Notes under the pieces: generated by a model
Databases searched by the model: none
Seen by the model: only the letters and a program-made list of their open reading frames with translations
Told to the model about the DNA's origin: nothing
Position numbers and translations under genes: made by a program
Source of the DNA: Tetradesmus obliquus
Lineage: Eukaryota > Chlorophyta > Chlorophyceae > Sphaeropleales > Scenedesmaceae
Assembly: GCA_030272155.1 (NCBI GenBank)
Contig: CP126193.1
Coordinates: forward strand, 5,084,001-5,148,000
Direction of reading: 5' to 3'
Length of the DNA stretch: 64,000 nt
Part shown: positions 1-12,200 of the stretch, piece after piece
How positions within the stretch are numbered: position 1 is the first letter of the stretch
Layout of the letters: every line of letters starts with the position of its first letter

Positions 1-789
1 TTGGGGCTGCCTTGACTGCTGCACCACCAGCTTCAACCACTGCAGCAGCACCAGCACCAGCACCAGCACCAGCACCGCCACCAGCAGCAGCATGCTGGCT
101 GCTGTTCGCAATGGAGAGGCTCGCAGCACCAGCTACTGCAGACTGTTCAGCAGCTGTGCGACTGTCGGCAGCTGCAGCAGCGCCAGCGCCTTTGGGAGGC
201 CCGCCACCAGAAGGCATTGTGTGCTGCTTGTCACGTGACTGCTGCTGGTGCTGCTGATGCTGCTGGTGCTGCTGGTGCTGGTGCTGCAGCTGGTGGTGCT
301 GCTGGTGCTGCTGCTGCTGCTGCTCCTTCAGCAGCCGCTTTGCCGCGCGCTCCCACGCTTTCTGCTCCAGCAGCTGCTGCGCCCTCAGCAGCTCCTCCAG
401 GCCCTGCTGGCACGGCCCCGCACCTGCCTGTTGCTGCAGGTGACGCTGGGTAACATCCTGCTGCCTTTGCTGCTTTAGCTGCTTCTGCTGCTGCTGCAGC
501 TGTTCCTGCTTGGCAGAGGCTTTGCATGTCAGCTGCTCATCGGTGACAACTGCAGCATCACCTGCAGCGGCATCAGCAACTGCCGCGCTCACAGCAGCAG
601 CTGCAGCTGCTGCTGCGGCCGCTGTGATCGCCTGCATGTTCTCTACTGCGAGGTGGCACCTTGCAGCATCGCCCATGCTGTCTGTCACTTTAGGCAAGCA
701 GTCGTTGGTGTCATCAGCTTGTGCACCTATATGACTCGTGCTGCTGCCGAGTCTGTGCAGCACGCTCAACCTGGTCTCCAGCTGTTTGC

Positions 790-823
<34 letters not shown>

Positions 824-1354
824 ACCCTGCATCCTGGCATGCTGCTCTGTGGTGCACAGCTGTGGCGAGGCCAGCTGCTCATCAACTGATGCAGGCAAGC
901 TCAGCCTGCTGAAGACGCTGCCGCTGCCTGTATGTTTGGCAGCCAACTGCGTAGGCACATACAGCGATGCACACCGCTTGCTGTAGTCCTTGCCCTGCTG
1001 CTGTTGCTGGTCTTGTAGCTGCTGTGGCTTTGGCACACCATATGGTGCACCAGTGACACCTTGATGGCATGCCTGCTGCTGCTGGTGCTGCTCGCCCTTT
1101 CGCTGGTCATGGTCGAGATTGCAAGTAGTGTCATCAGCGTGGTGGTGCGACCCCGTTGATGGCCTGGCTCGTTTCGGGTGAGGCTTTACATCACATTCAA
1201 GCTGTTGCTTGCTGTGCTGCTCGCTCTCCCTTCGCTTACGAGATCGCTGACTTTGTTGTTCTTGTCTGTTGCTGATTTGTATGAGGCTAGACTGTAGTAT
1301 GCGCACGCTAGCAAGCCCGACCAGACCGGGGGCCTGCTTCTCAAGCCGAGACAT
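1..1354 (-). CDS. Gln/Ala-rich, probably nuclear protein of unknown function (C-terminus beyond window)
   Basis: One uninterrupted minus-strand frame of 451 codons runs from an ATG at 1354 off the left edge; the codons just before the ATG include an in-frame TGA, which supports this start. The N-terminus begins MSRLEKQAPGLVGLASVRI. Two basic clusters resemble nuclear localisation signals: RSRKRRESE at about residue 34 and KPHPKRARP at about residue 57. Then come poly-Gln runs, a mixed unique region (about 100-260, with CASLYVPTQLAAKHTG and KQLETRLSVLHRLG), an Ala run, a Gln/Lys-rich likely coiled coil (KQEQLQQQQKQLKQQRQQ, then GLEELLRAQQLLEQKAWERAAKRLLKEQ), a His/Gln run and a Gly/Ala tail. 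No known domain was recognised. The long open frame could partly reflect CAG repeats, but the non-repetitive stretches also stay open, so I favour a real gene, possibly a regulator. Downstream exons are unseen. Confidence 0.6.
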
Positions 1355-2913
1355 GTGTCAAGAACTGCATCGAAATCCCAAGCTTGACTCTCTCTGTGTT
1401 CGCGTCCTGGTAGTACAGATGGTTCCTGAAGGGAGTGGGAGCAGGGTGCGCGGGAACGTGCTGTGCTATGTGACTGCCCAGCTTCCCCAGATGCACCGAG
1501 GGTGACACCATCGGCGACAGCAGGTGAGGCTGAAGTTGACACGTGGAGCAACAGGATAGGTTCCCTTGCTCCTGTAGTTGCTGACGCACCACGGCACACA
1601 TCACCAGACGCGGACAGGAAGCTGCCCACAGAAGGGTCACCAACAGTGGTGTGTGACACAGTTGATCACCAAGCCTACTGCGAAGACCTCCGGAGCTGTG
1701 ATACCGGACAACACACAGTACAGACCACCAAGAAGGTTCCAGAGGTGATGTATCTGATGTATCACCTATTAGAACTTAATGCATCTGCACTCACGTACAA
1801 TGGATCTGCCAGACGCGCTACTCGCCCCAACGCAAAGTGGGCACTTCATCACAAACACCAAAAACCGCAACACAAGCGGCGGGCTGGATGCAGTCAGCAT
1901 GGCACACTCAGGCCTGGATGAGCAGCAGCAGCAGCCACCACGCACGCCAACGAAACCAGAGAATTCAAGCACAGCAAACGAAGGACGCCAGCAATCCATG
2001 TAAGCACATGTCAAAGAGCATAAAACGCGCTGCTGTGCTGCCGCACACAGCAGACACAGCTGAGTCACAGCAGGCCGCTTGCCGCCAATGACAACTGGCA
2101 AAGCATGTCAGGCAGCACACCATCATACACAGCGTCGATGGCAAAGCATCCGCAAAAGGCTACTCCACCCGACAAATCAAGAATCACAGCGTCCACACCT
2201 GGGCTCAGCCAAATGCAGCGGCAGTGATGGCAGGTAGGGCTCACCAACTTCAAATGAGTTGTGTGGGGCAGGTTAGCGGGATGCAAGCACATGCCTGGTG
2301 ACGAAAGCACGAGTAGGGTCAAACAACGCTGCCACACGTATGAAAGCAGTAGACGGCTCCGACAAAACACAGATCGAGTCTTTCACGCACCCACAACAGG
2401 ACAGGTGCCAGCTGCTGCTAGTGTACAAGTAGCACGCAGAAGCTGTGCTGCCACCAGCCATCATCACCCAGACGCATGAAGTGATTGGCAGGCTGCTGCC
2501 CATACATACCATGTGTCGAGAAAGGATCATCAAACACAAAGACGCACAAACTTTGTGCACAGCGCACTTCACAGTGCGCAGGTGCCTGATATGGTCACCA
2601 GATTTTTCCACTGCTGCAGCATGCGTCGGCATGCTATGGCAGTAAGAACGCTCCTGCCTGAGACCGGTGACGCTACTGAGGATCCACTGGCTGTGCCCAT
2701 TGCACACCAGTGGCTGCACCTGCTTCATCAGCACAACATCAAAAGCTGTGCTACAGCAGCCCGCCAACAGCTCACACCACAGGCAAAACAGTGCTGCACC
2801 ACACTGAATTGTTAAAGCTAGCACAGCTACCCCAGGCAGCAGTCTTCAAGCAACTAAACAGAACAAACAAACAGGGGCAGCTTAAATTTAGACACCCAAA
2901 ATGCGCGAGCACC
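1355..2913. other. Gap between two minus-strand genes; no gene recognised
   Basis: About 1.56 kb between the start of the Gln-rich gene and the stop of the CCCH zinc-finger gene. It should hold the 3' UTR of the latter and the promoter of the former. Short open frames exist on both strands (for example plus 1463-1921 and minus 2273-2824), but they show no family similarity, lack neighbouring splice partners I could connect, and have looser composition than the flanking exons. I see no RNA gene or repeat structure here. Confidence 0.5.
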
Positions 2914-4381
2914 TTACACTGCTGCGCCACCGTCACTGCCAGCTGCTGCATCAGCTCCACTGCCAGCCTGCGCCAGTGCCTGCAGCAGCGCCTGTGCGTT
3001 GCGCATCATGTCGCCACCTGCAGCTGGTGCTGCTGCTGCAGCCTCCGCCGCTGCCACTGCAGGTGCTGCTGACGCTGGTGCTGCCGACCCGGCAGTGATG
3101 CCTGCAATCAGCGTTGCCAGTGCAGCGGCTGTGTCGTCAGCCGGCTTAGCCTCTGCTGGTGCTACCACCTCCACTGCTGGCAGCGCTGGCGCCGCGCCAG
3201 CAGCTGCAGCCACAGCTGCTGCCAGCACAGCCGCCTGCTGATCTGGCACAGCTGGAGCTGCTGGTGCAGCAGTCGTCGCCGCCAGCAGCGCAGCAACTGC
3301 ATCTGCAGATGTCGGCACAGCAGCAGGCACGGCCGCCGCCGCCGCCGCTGCCGCGTCTGTCTGCTTGTTCTCCAGTGCTACTGCTGCCAGGGTGAGCTGC
3401 TGCAGCTGAGCCACCAGCGAGGGCGCCCCGCCTGCCGCAGGTGCTGCAGCCTGGTTGGACTGCACCATGGCCTCCAGCAGCTTGGCAAGGTCTGGCTGCG
3501 CAGCTGCTGCTGGCGTTGCAGGCACGGGCGCTGCTGCGGGTGCTGCCGCAGCCAACTGCTGCTGCTGCACCAGCTGCTGCAGCGCTGCGGCTGCGGCACC
3601 ACCAGTGTCTGCCGCTGGTGTGCCCGTCAGCGCTGCAAGCAGATGCTGAAGCTGCTGCTGCTGCTGCTGCTGCTGCGCTGCAGGTGCAGCCAAGGGTGCT
3701 GGCACTGCCACTGCCACTGCAGGCTGAGGAGTTGACGCAGCCGCTGCTGGGGCTGCCGCCTTGTCCAAGCCCAGCAGCTGCAGCAGCGCTGCGGCTGTAA
3801 CATTGGGAGCAGCAGGTGCTGCTGCTGCAGCAGGGGCAGCGGCCTGCTGGTGGGCCTGCAGGAGCTGCAGCAGCTGCTGCATGGCATCATCTTGGGCAGC
3901 AGCTGCCGGCTGTGCTGCTGGCTGTGCTGGAGATGTTGCTCCGTTGGCGCCTGTGAGCAGGGCCTTGAGCGCCTGCAAAGCAGACACACAATGGAATGAT
4001 GATGTTGAGCAGCCACGCACCATGCACGTACTCACAGATGCAAGCGACACAGCTGCCAGAAGCTGTTGCCGTTTCAGCTGCATGTATGTCATGCAGGCCT
4101 GCCACCACAGCCGCAACCCGATGTATGCTCACCTCCAGGGGGTTGCTGCCTGCTGCGCCCTGTGCTGCAGAGCCGGTGGCGGCTGCCGCAGCTGCGTTGC
4201 TGTTCTGGCTCAGCAGTGCTGAGAACATCTTGATCGCCTGCGACTGCTGCGCAGCTTGTTGCTCTGCAGGCAAGTAGGAAGGCAGCCGGGCGCGTTGAGA
4301 TAAGGGCACAAACCAGGCGCTGAGCCGGGCGCTTCACTGCTATCAAGCAGCCTTGTGATGCACTCTCAGCATGGATTGTTG

Positions 4382-4425
<44 letters not shown>

Positions 4426-5479
4426 AGACATCACGTGCTGTGCCATCAGGCATGCCTGCCCATGTCGCCTACCCACCTGCTGCCATCTCTGCCTGCATCT
4501 GCTGCTGCAGCCAGACAGGGTCCTCCTCTGGCTTCCTGCAAGGCACAAACATAGTCAAAGGAACGCTTAGCGGGAGCCTCATTAATATAAGAAACATGTG
4601 CAAACCAAGCAAGCCCTTGCAGGAAGTGTACTGCAAAGACAGCTGCCAAGCAAGCAAATGCCAGCGCCAGCACAGATACCCACCTGAGCTCAGACTCTGC
4701 ATGCGCAAAGAAGCACACGCGGCGCTTGCAGCCCACACCGTCTGTGCACATCTGCGTCCTGTAGCGTGAAGGGTGCAGCCAGCACTCGAAGACGCCATGC
4801 GCAAATGGGCATGCGTCCTGGCGCCGACAACACCCATTCTGTTTGTCACAAAAAGCAGCAGGCGGCGCGAGCAGAAAGCAGCAGTGTGTCATTGGTCGTG
4901 CTGCACTGGTGTTGTGGTGTTTGGCAGAGCCCAGCATGCCAGGATAAGGGCCATAGCAATCATTGCATGGGCCTGCAGGCAGGATTCATTCTCTATCTCG
5001 GCTGCTGATTGGGCTGCTGCAGGCATCAGAGGCAGCAGCAGCACCCACCCTGCGGAACTCTGGGCAGGCTGTGCCAGAGTAGCGATACCGCTTGGGGCAC
5101 CGCCTCTTAGCCTTCTCTCCTGGGTGAGCAAAGGGGCACTGCGGCCAGCATGGCAGTAAACAAGCATGCAGCGGTAAGTTCAGCAGGGTGCCAGCAACCT
5201 GAGAGGGTCAGTACAGTGGGCGCACTAGGAAAGCATAGCAGCTCCCATACGCTCTGCATATCTCACCTGAGTCCAATCGTGAGGCCTAGCGCGCGGACAG
5301 CGCTTCACCTGCAACGCCAAGGGCCAGAAACAGTGAGCTGGCGTAGTGCGTTGCCATCAAAACCGCCCCACGCTGGGAGGCTTTTCTACCTTGAATTGAT
5401 AAATCCGGAACTCATCTGAGCTAAAAGCCGCAGCATCCAAATCGAACACCACATCAGAATTTCCGCTCTGCTTGGACAT
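2914..5479 (-). CDS. Plant-type tandem CCCH zinc-finger protein (RR-TZF family)
   Basis: Seven exons (minus): 5479-5390, 5308-5267, 5138-5049, 4838-4684, 4535-4477, 4263-4133, 3972-2914; 541 residues. The start MSKQSGNSD is followed by [21 protein letters not shown], the arginine-rich lead-in known from plant TZF proteins, then [13 protein letters not shown]. Finger 1 uses C69, C78, C84, H88 (C-x8-C-x5-C-x3-H); 16 residues later finger 2 uses C105, C111, C116, H120 (C-x5-C-x4-C-x3-H). This spacing is the plant-specific pattern. Family members bind AU-rich or other mRNA and act in mRNA decay, often in cytoplasmic granules, in stress and hormone responses. The last exon encodes about 350 residues of Ala/Gln-rich low complexity, unlike shorter plant relatives; a role in condensate formation is only inference. 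The stop codon is inside a TGTAA pentamer. The finger assignment is secure; target RNAs are unknown. Confidence 0.93.
4384..4422. repeat. (CTG)13 microsatellite in a CCCH-gene intron
   Basis: Thirteen perfect CTG units on the plus strand, so CAG in the transcript. It lies inside the intron between exons 5 and 6 of the zinc-finger gene (intron 4264-4476) and is not coding. Confidence 0.9.
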
Positions 5480-6272
5480 GGCCTTTGGTGGGGACAGCTC
5501 AAAGAATGTGCTGGAATCCTGTGAATCACGAAGAATCCAGAAAGAATAGAAGCTCTGAGTCGTGCGAGGAACTTGTAAGGGCTAGGAGCTAGGAGTTTAG
5601 TGTTTTGCTCTGATGCTACTGACACGCGCCGGTGCGAGAAAAGAGAGAACGCTCCAAAGCCGTACAATAAAGCACCAAAGCTGTTGTGGTGCGTGTAATA
5701 GAAGATGCGACGAGCTCAGAGAAGCAGTGTGATTGTTGGACTCTCGAGGTCCCACCCAGGTCTGACCCACCTGCCTTGACTGGTGTAAGTCGGCAGTCCC
5801 AGTGCAGACGTTTCAAACTGACTACAGATCAACCCCAATACTTCATATGTGCACACTTTGCAGCATATGGCGCGCATGAGGCAAACATTCCACCCTGTGC
5901 TCAACTGCCAGTTGGTGGTGCAAGAGCTCAGCCAGGCTGGCAGTGCTACAGCCCAGGCGTAGCCTTTAGGTCGACATATTATAAAATTGGTACAACGTGC
6001 AAGCAGGATTTTGCCGCATCCCGGCTGCAGAAGGTGCTTCAACCGGTTACACACGCTGATACAAGAGTTGAGAACAAGCGAAGCAGCCCCACCGTATTGC
6101 TGGCTCAAGAATATGGTCCAAGCAAGACCACCACACCTTGACGATGCACACCCCCTTGAAGGGGGCGCCTTCCCCCAGCACACGCACAAACGAGAACACA
6201 TGCCACATGCTCTGAACCCAAACCTGCGGGCATGGGCAATGACTGCCCCCACGCCCATGCCCATGCTGGCGA
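5480..6272. promoter_or_regulatory. Spacer: TWD40-2 3' UTR and CCCH-gene promoter side
   Basis: 793 bp between two minus-strand genes. The right part should be 3' UTR of the WD40 gene, with a TGTAA (minus) at 6051-6047; the left part should hold the promoter and 5' UTR of the CCCH gene. No convincing TATA box, RNA gene or conserved ORF was identified. Composition is less CAG-biased than the genes. Confidence 0.4.
6047..6051 (-). terminator. Candidate TGTAA polyadenylation signal (TWD40-2 gene)
   Basis: TGTAA on the minus strand about 220 nt after the TWD40-2 stop. TGTAA is the usual poly(A) signal in chlorophytes. The pentamer is short, so chance occurrence is possible; position and strand are right. 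Confidence 0.4.
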
Positions 6273-9200
6273 TCACAGACCAGACTGCGTGACAGTGTAG
6301 TAGGCATACGAGCTGGTGGCGTGTGTGGCTGCTGCTGCGCTGATGTGCTGCAGCGCTGCGTTCCAGCAGCGCTCTGTCGCCATGGCAGTGGGCAGCCTGT
6401 ACGTGTTGGACTGCAGTGCGGCCAGCGCGTCTGTGCCGCTGAGCTGCAGCGCCCGCTGCAGCCGCACCAGGTCACCTGCAGGTGGGTGTCAGGCACACAG
6501 CGCAAGGTGGTGGTCAGCAGCGTCCATTGCAGGAGTCCAGATGGCAGTCAACCCATCGTCTGATGCACAACATTGCTAATGCCACCTAAGCCTATGCTTC
6601 ATGCAAGGTATGTCTCTTGCATGCAAGTTGCACGCAGTGTCACTGGCGCTGCCTCAAACAAGGCAATACATCCATCATCAATGCGCGATCCCTTGCCCAG
6701 CCACCCAGCCTTCAGCATCCCACCCACCCCACACCCTCACCTGTGAGTGCTGCCGCCACGAAGCCCACCGCCTGGCCCTGGTGGCTGCCGCTGGCCACGC
6801 TGCTGTCCACCAGGCCCGTGATCTCCCGCGTCATGCCCACCTCAGCCATCTTGGCAGCCAGCCGCGCCAGCTGCGGCGCAGTCAGCAGCCCGCGGTGCGC
6901 CAGCAGCAGCTGGCTGGCGCGCCGCGTGACGTCTGCGGAGGAGCACACAACGACAGTGATTGGCTGTCATGCTTGTGCTCGCTGGCCAGCAGCTTGCCAC
7001 AGCATGGGCATACGCAGGGGTGCAAAGCATTTGTACAAGCAGCAAAGACTGGCTGCAAATTAACAGCAGGGTCGCGGGTTGGCTCTGGTTGGCAAGCGTT
7101 GTACACGCATCAGCCGTGCCCAAGCCTCTCAGCCGTCGGGAGCCCCCACCACAGCCCTCCCAAACACCTCCCCATCCCACCCACCCTCACCTGTGATGCC
7201 AGCCGCCTGGCTGCCCTCCACCAGCCGCATCGCCAGGCTCACAGCAGACGCAGGCGGCGGCTGCGCGGCAGCAGCAACAGCGGTTGCCGCCGCGACCAGC
7301 CCTGCGCTGCTGCGCGCAGCCTCAGGGTCCCACCCAGGCTGCCCGCTGCCGTCCCAGCTGCTGAGGCGCTTCGGCGGCTCCGCAAACTGCCAGTCGTGCT
7401 GCAGCGGGGCGCCCCACGCCACCTCACCCTTTGCTAGTGGGTCTTTTGCCTTGTCCACTGCCTCCTGCTCAGGCTCTGCTGGCAGCTGGTACTCGTCCAC
7501 AAACAGGCCTCCAAAGCCCATCAAGCCCCACATTTGCTGCTGCTGCTTGGCCACTGTCGCTTGAGGTGGCGGCGCGGCAGTCACTGCAGCAGCAGCCGCG
7601 GCGTCCTTCATAGCAGACAGAGCTGCGACTGCATTGAACTCGCCGCCGCTGCTGCTAGGCCCTGTGTCCGCTGCTTCCGCTGCTGCGTCCGGTAGTGCCT
7701 GCGCGTATGCTTCGCTGCTGGCCAGGGTTGCCCTGTCATTGCAGCCGCGCATGAGTGCCTCGCAGCACACGCATGCACGCCGCCACTGACCTGCAGCACC
7801 AGCACAAAACCAACCAGCACCAGTTGTCAGAACCTCACTATGTGCATGGCTGAATGAGGTGGTCCATCTCCTAGGCGCTGCTGCCTGTAGACCACAACAC
7901 GCCCTCCAGCAGCACATGCCTGCTTGCGCGTTTCTACCAGCGCACCAGCACAATGCTGGTGCGCTGCTGGTGCGCTGTGCACATCTCCAACTGCAAAACC
8001 TCTGCCTACACATACCAACAGCTTGATACCCTCTCCACCACAGCTTCTTTCGCAAAATCTCACACAGCTGTTCCCACCACCCGTCTCTGTGCCTGCCGCC
8101 ACAAGCTGCACCTCCACAGCTGCAATTCACGTCCGCACCCCTCCCCCCACCTGTAGCCATGCACAGCTCCGCCTCCATCTCCAGGCTCAGCCCCTGCAGC
8201 CCCATCAGACCCAGGTGCGCCCCGGGCAGCCCGCCCTGCAGCCGCAGGAAGGAGGCGATGCTGTCGTGCTGCCCGGGCGCCAGGCCGTGCCGCGCCACAG
8301 CCACAGCACCCACCAGGTCGCCCTGCGCGCACAGGCAGCGCGAGCGGATGCCTGCGCCAGGACACGAGGCAACACAGCCGCAGCAGCAAATGGTGTATTA
8401 GACAGGCTGCTGTGGCCGCAACATTGGTGGCAGTACCTGGCAAGAGTGAATGCAGAGCTGCAGGAAGCCACACAACCCAACAATGCTCTTGAGAAAGGCA
8501 TCCCATCTCAGGCCTCACTAACAGACGTGACCAAGCAGCTGCTGTATTCCGTAACATGCTCTCCAGCAGCATGTCCTATCACGCGCACCTGGGTGGTCCA
8601 GCGGCACCATCTGCGGCTGCCCCAGGCAGTTGACCAGCCACAGGTTGCCCTGCCGCGGGCCCAGCAGCAGAACAGGCCCCGCGGGCCGCGGGCAGGGCCC
8701 AGGCAGTGAGGCGTCAGCGCCGCTGCTGTCCTCCCGCAGGCTGCTGGTGGCGGTGGTGCCTGTCAGGCCAGCCAGCTGCACAAACTGCAGCACAGCAGCA
8801 ACCATCGACAGCATAACAACTGTGTCAGCAACAGCAGCCGGGGTGGCAGTGGCCATGGTTTTTTGGTGCACGGCAAGCTGAAGCAGGCGCCTAGCCGCAG
8901 ATCGCTGACACCTGTGAGCAGAACTAATTGGGTGATGCCGGCTCAAGGCAGGTGTGTGCACAACTACCTCAGCCGGCAATACTGCAGTGCCGCAGTACCG
9001 CAGTGCCCTCTGCCAGCGATACTGCAGTGCCGCACCTGCAGTGTGCTGCCAGCTGCCACATCGTCAGCAGGGCCCATGTCCAGCAGGCTGAAGCTGGCAC
9101 CAGAGCGCTCCTCTGCAGCCACAAACGCCAGCAGCACGCTGGTGGGTGTGGCAATGTACAGCTGCCGCACGCCCCACGCAACACTCGTGGTGCCTGCGAT

Positions 9201-12200
9201 TGGAAGGCTGCCCAGTGACTCCAGCTGCGGCTGTGCCCTGAAGATCTGCACCTGGCGCAGGTAGGCCAGCGCCAGGTAGCGCAGCGTGGGGTCCCACGCC
9301 ACTGCAGACGGCTCGGGCAGCTCGGGGCCCAGCTGCAGCAGCAGCAGCAGCAGCAGCAGCAGCGGCAGCAGCAGCAGCAGCAGCAGCAGCAGGGGAGGCA
9401 TGACAGCGGCAGCAGCAGCAGCGCGGATCAGGTATGCTTGAAGGTGACGAGCCATCATGCCGTATGTGGGAGCCTGCTGCGCAGATGATGACAATATGCA
9501 TGAGCTTGCAGCACAACATACATGCTACTGGAATAGGTGTACACTCGTACATGTACGGCATGCTAAAGATAATGTGCCAGCGCACACATCTTGCCACAGC
9601 TCGTGGGCGCGTGCACTGCCTCTGCCCCTGCCCACCTTGCTGACGCCGTTCCAGCTGAAGAACTGCAGCACCGGGGAGGCCTCCTCCCCGCTGAGCTCCG
9701 CGCCGCTGCTGGTCATGCGCTTCATGGCGATGCCCAGCAGCGGCCCGCCATGCAGACCCACAGGCACATCGCCAGACAGCGCCACCTGCAGACACAGCAA
9801 CAAAGGAAGAGTCCAGGCATCTCAATGGCACAGAAACACACAGAGCATCAGCTGCTAGCTATGCACAACAGCACACGGCAGCAGGCCGATAGTTGCAAGG
9901 CCCTGACAACAGCTGCAGCTCCAGCAGCACCAGTTCTCACACTCTTGCTGGTCCTGCAGCCCTGTGCACACTGCTGCTGCTGCCGCCTCACCTGCTGGCA
10001 GACCATGCTGACGCCCAGGCCGTCCAGGCTCTTGATGCGCACCACAGTGGCGCCAGCGATGGCTGCTGCCAGCACTGCCGCCTCTGCTGCTGCCGCCTTG
10101 GGGTCCTCCTTTCGTGCGCCCCACTTCTTGGACTTGCTGCTGCTGGGCGCTGGCGGCGGCGGCTCCTCCAACACAGCAAACATGTTCCTGCAAGCAGGCG
10201 CAGACAAGCGGCAAGCCAGCCGAGCCAGGTGAGCGACTGCATGCATCGTGACACCTGCCAGCATGTGTTGCTGTTCTCAGGCCAGGTTGCAGGTTGACGG
10301 ACAGCAGCATCAAAGGAGTCCAGAACGCGCACAGGGCTTATTGCCACACTGATGACAGAACACCGCCCACTGTGCACCGGCTAGCGCACATGTGTCTGGC
10401 AGCAGCCCTCACCTGCTGCTGTGCCAGGCCAGGTCCACGCCCAGGCCGCTGTCCACCTGCTGCCACGTGGCAGCCAGCGTCCTGTAGTACACCACATACG
10501 CGCGGCTGGCTGGCCAGCACACTGAGACGTACTCGCCAGTGGCTGACACGCCCACGATGGCGCGCCCCGTTCGGCCTGTGGCAGGGCCGATGGGCTCCTG
10601 AGACACCACCTGGGGCACTAGCTGCTTCACGCCGCCCACATCCTGCAAGCAGGTAGCAGGCAAGAAAAGGTGTCAAAGCAGTGCGCACCAGCCGCTGGTA
10701 TATTGTCTGCTGATCAGTCAGTGGGGATGCATGCATACGATAAAACAAACAGCGTTACCTTTCGACGCATGGCGTTGTTTTTGCAGCACAACCACCTCTG
10801 ACCAGACCATATGGTTCATTGCTGCGCATGAAATGAAGCGCTAGCAGCAGCTGCTTTCAGCTGTACTCCATGCACTGTGCCCGCACCTTCTCAACTGCTG
10901 TGCAGTTAACAACCCACACTGCATCGCCCATGTGTCCCACATAGCTGGCAGCCACAGGCTCCCTGGGCAGGCGGTGCGTGGGGCTGATGTGCGCCTCAGC
11001 CAGGTTGCGCAGCGGCAGCGCGGCCACAGGCAGCGGGTACATGCGGTCAAATGTCATGAAGGCCATGCCTGTGTTGCAGCCCACAGCCGCCAGGTTGGGC
11101 CGCACGGGGCTCACAGCCACGGTGTAGGCCTTGGGCACCTTCTTGCTGCCTGCAGCAGCAGCAGTGGGCACAGCAGCAGGCTCAGGGTGCGCACACTCTC
11201 ACAGCAGGACGCTGGCTGCAACAGTGCTGCTCATCGAATCATGACATCATGATGATCCACGTTTGCGTTGCTGAAGAGTGTGCAATCAACCGGATGCCAG
11301 CTTTCAAGCAAACAACAAGGCCAAATGTGAGCTCACCTGGAGGCACCAGGCCGGCAAGGTTGGCGCATGCGCGCAGGCCGCGCTCCGCAGGCATGCTGGC
11401 CAGTGTGTAGGCCGCCACCACGCCAGGCCCATTCACAGTGGCCAGCAGCGCATGCGCGCCTGACAGGTTGAAGTACCTGCACAGCAGCACACACACATGC
11501 AGCAGGATGCCTTTGCATACAGCCACAGCTGCGGATGCCATGCTGCCAACTGCACCACTGTGCACCTGACACCCGGCAGCCGTGGTGCCCTGCCAGCAGC
11601 AGAGCGCCCCTGGCGCGGCTGCTGTCCGAAAGCAGGGCACAGCCAGGCAAGCAGGCAGGTCGGCAGGCAGGCAGGCAGGCCGCACCTGTGGCTGTATGCA
11701 AGGCTTGTGGCTGGGCTCTTTGCGTCCAGCTTGGTGCGCCACAGCTCAGCAAATGACGTGGCATCCCAGGCGGCCAGCCGGTGGTCGGAGCCTGCCAGCA
11801 GGAAGTATATAGACGTCAACACGGTTTATGCGGTTCGACTTGCACACAGTGTTAGCTGCTGCTACTGCATAACTCAGGACGGTGTCATTCTAGCAGGCTT
11901 GCTCCTGCTCCCTGCACAACCAAGCAGCTGCCACATTTTCTCTGCCACAGCCGGCCCCCCCCCCCTCCCCCCTGCCGCCGCCGCTGCTGCTGCTGCTGCC
12001 AGGCCACGTCTGCAGCTGCGCACCTGCAGTGAAGATCTTGGCTGCTGCTGCCTGCGAGTCCTCAGGGCCTGGCGCGAGGCAGGCCGCCCACACCTCGCCA
12101 GCATGGCCAGCCACAGCCACCCTGGGCGCCACCTCGCGCTCAGCACTGCCCAGCGGCAGCCTGAAAGGCTCCCACACAAACAGCCCGCCCGCTGAGTCGC

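Noticed and set aside
248-478. Leucine-rich plus-strand frame
   Set aside because: It is the CTG reading of CAG repeats belonging to the minus-strand Gln-rich frame; no unique sequence supports it.
1463-1921. 152-codon plus-strand frame
   Set aside because: No similarity, no splice partners and a composition unlike the true exons; it sits where 3' UTR or promoter sequence is expected.
7129-8313. Single 394-codon minus-strand frame as one exon
   Set aside because: It joins two real TWD40-2 exons through an intron that happens to stay open; splice signals and family similarity place an intron at 7791-8150.
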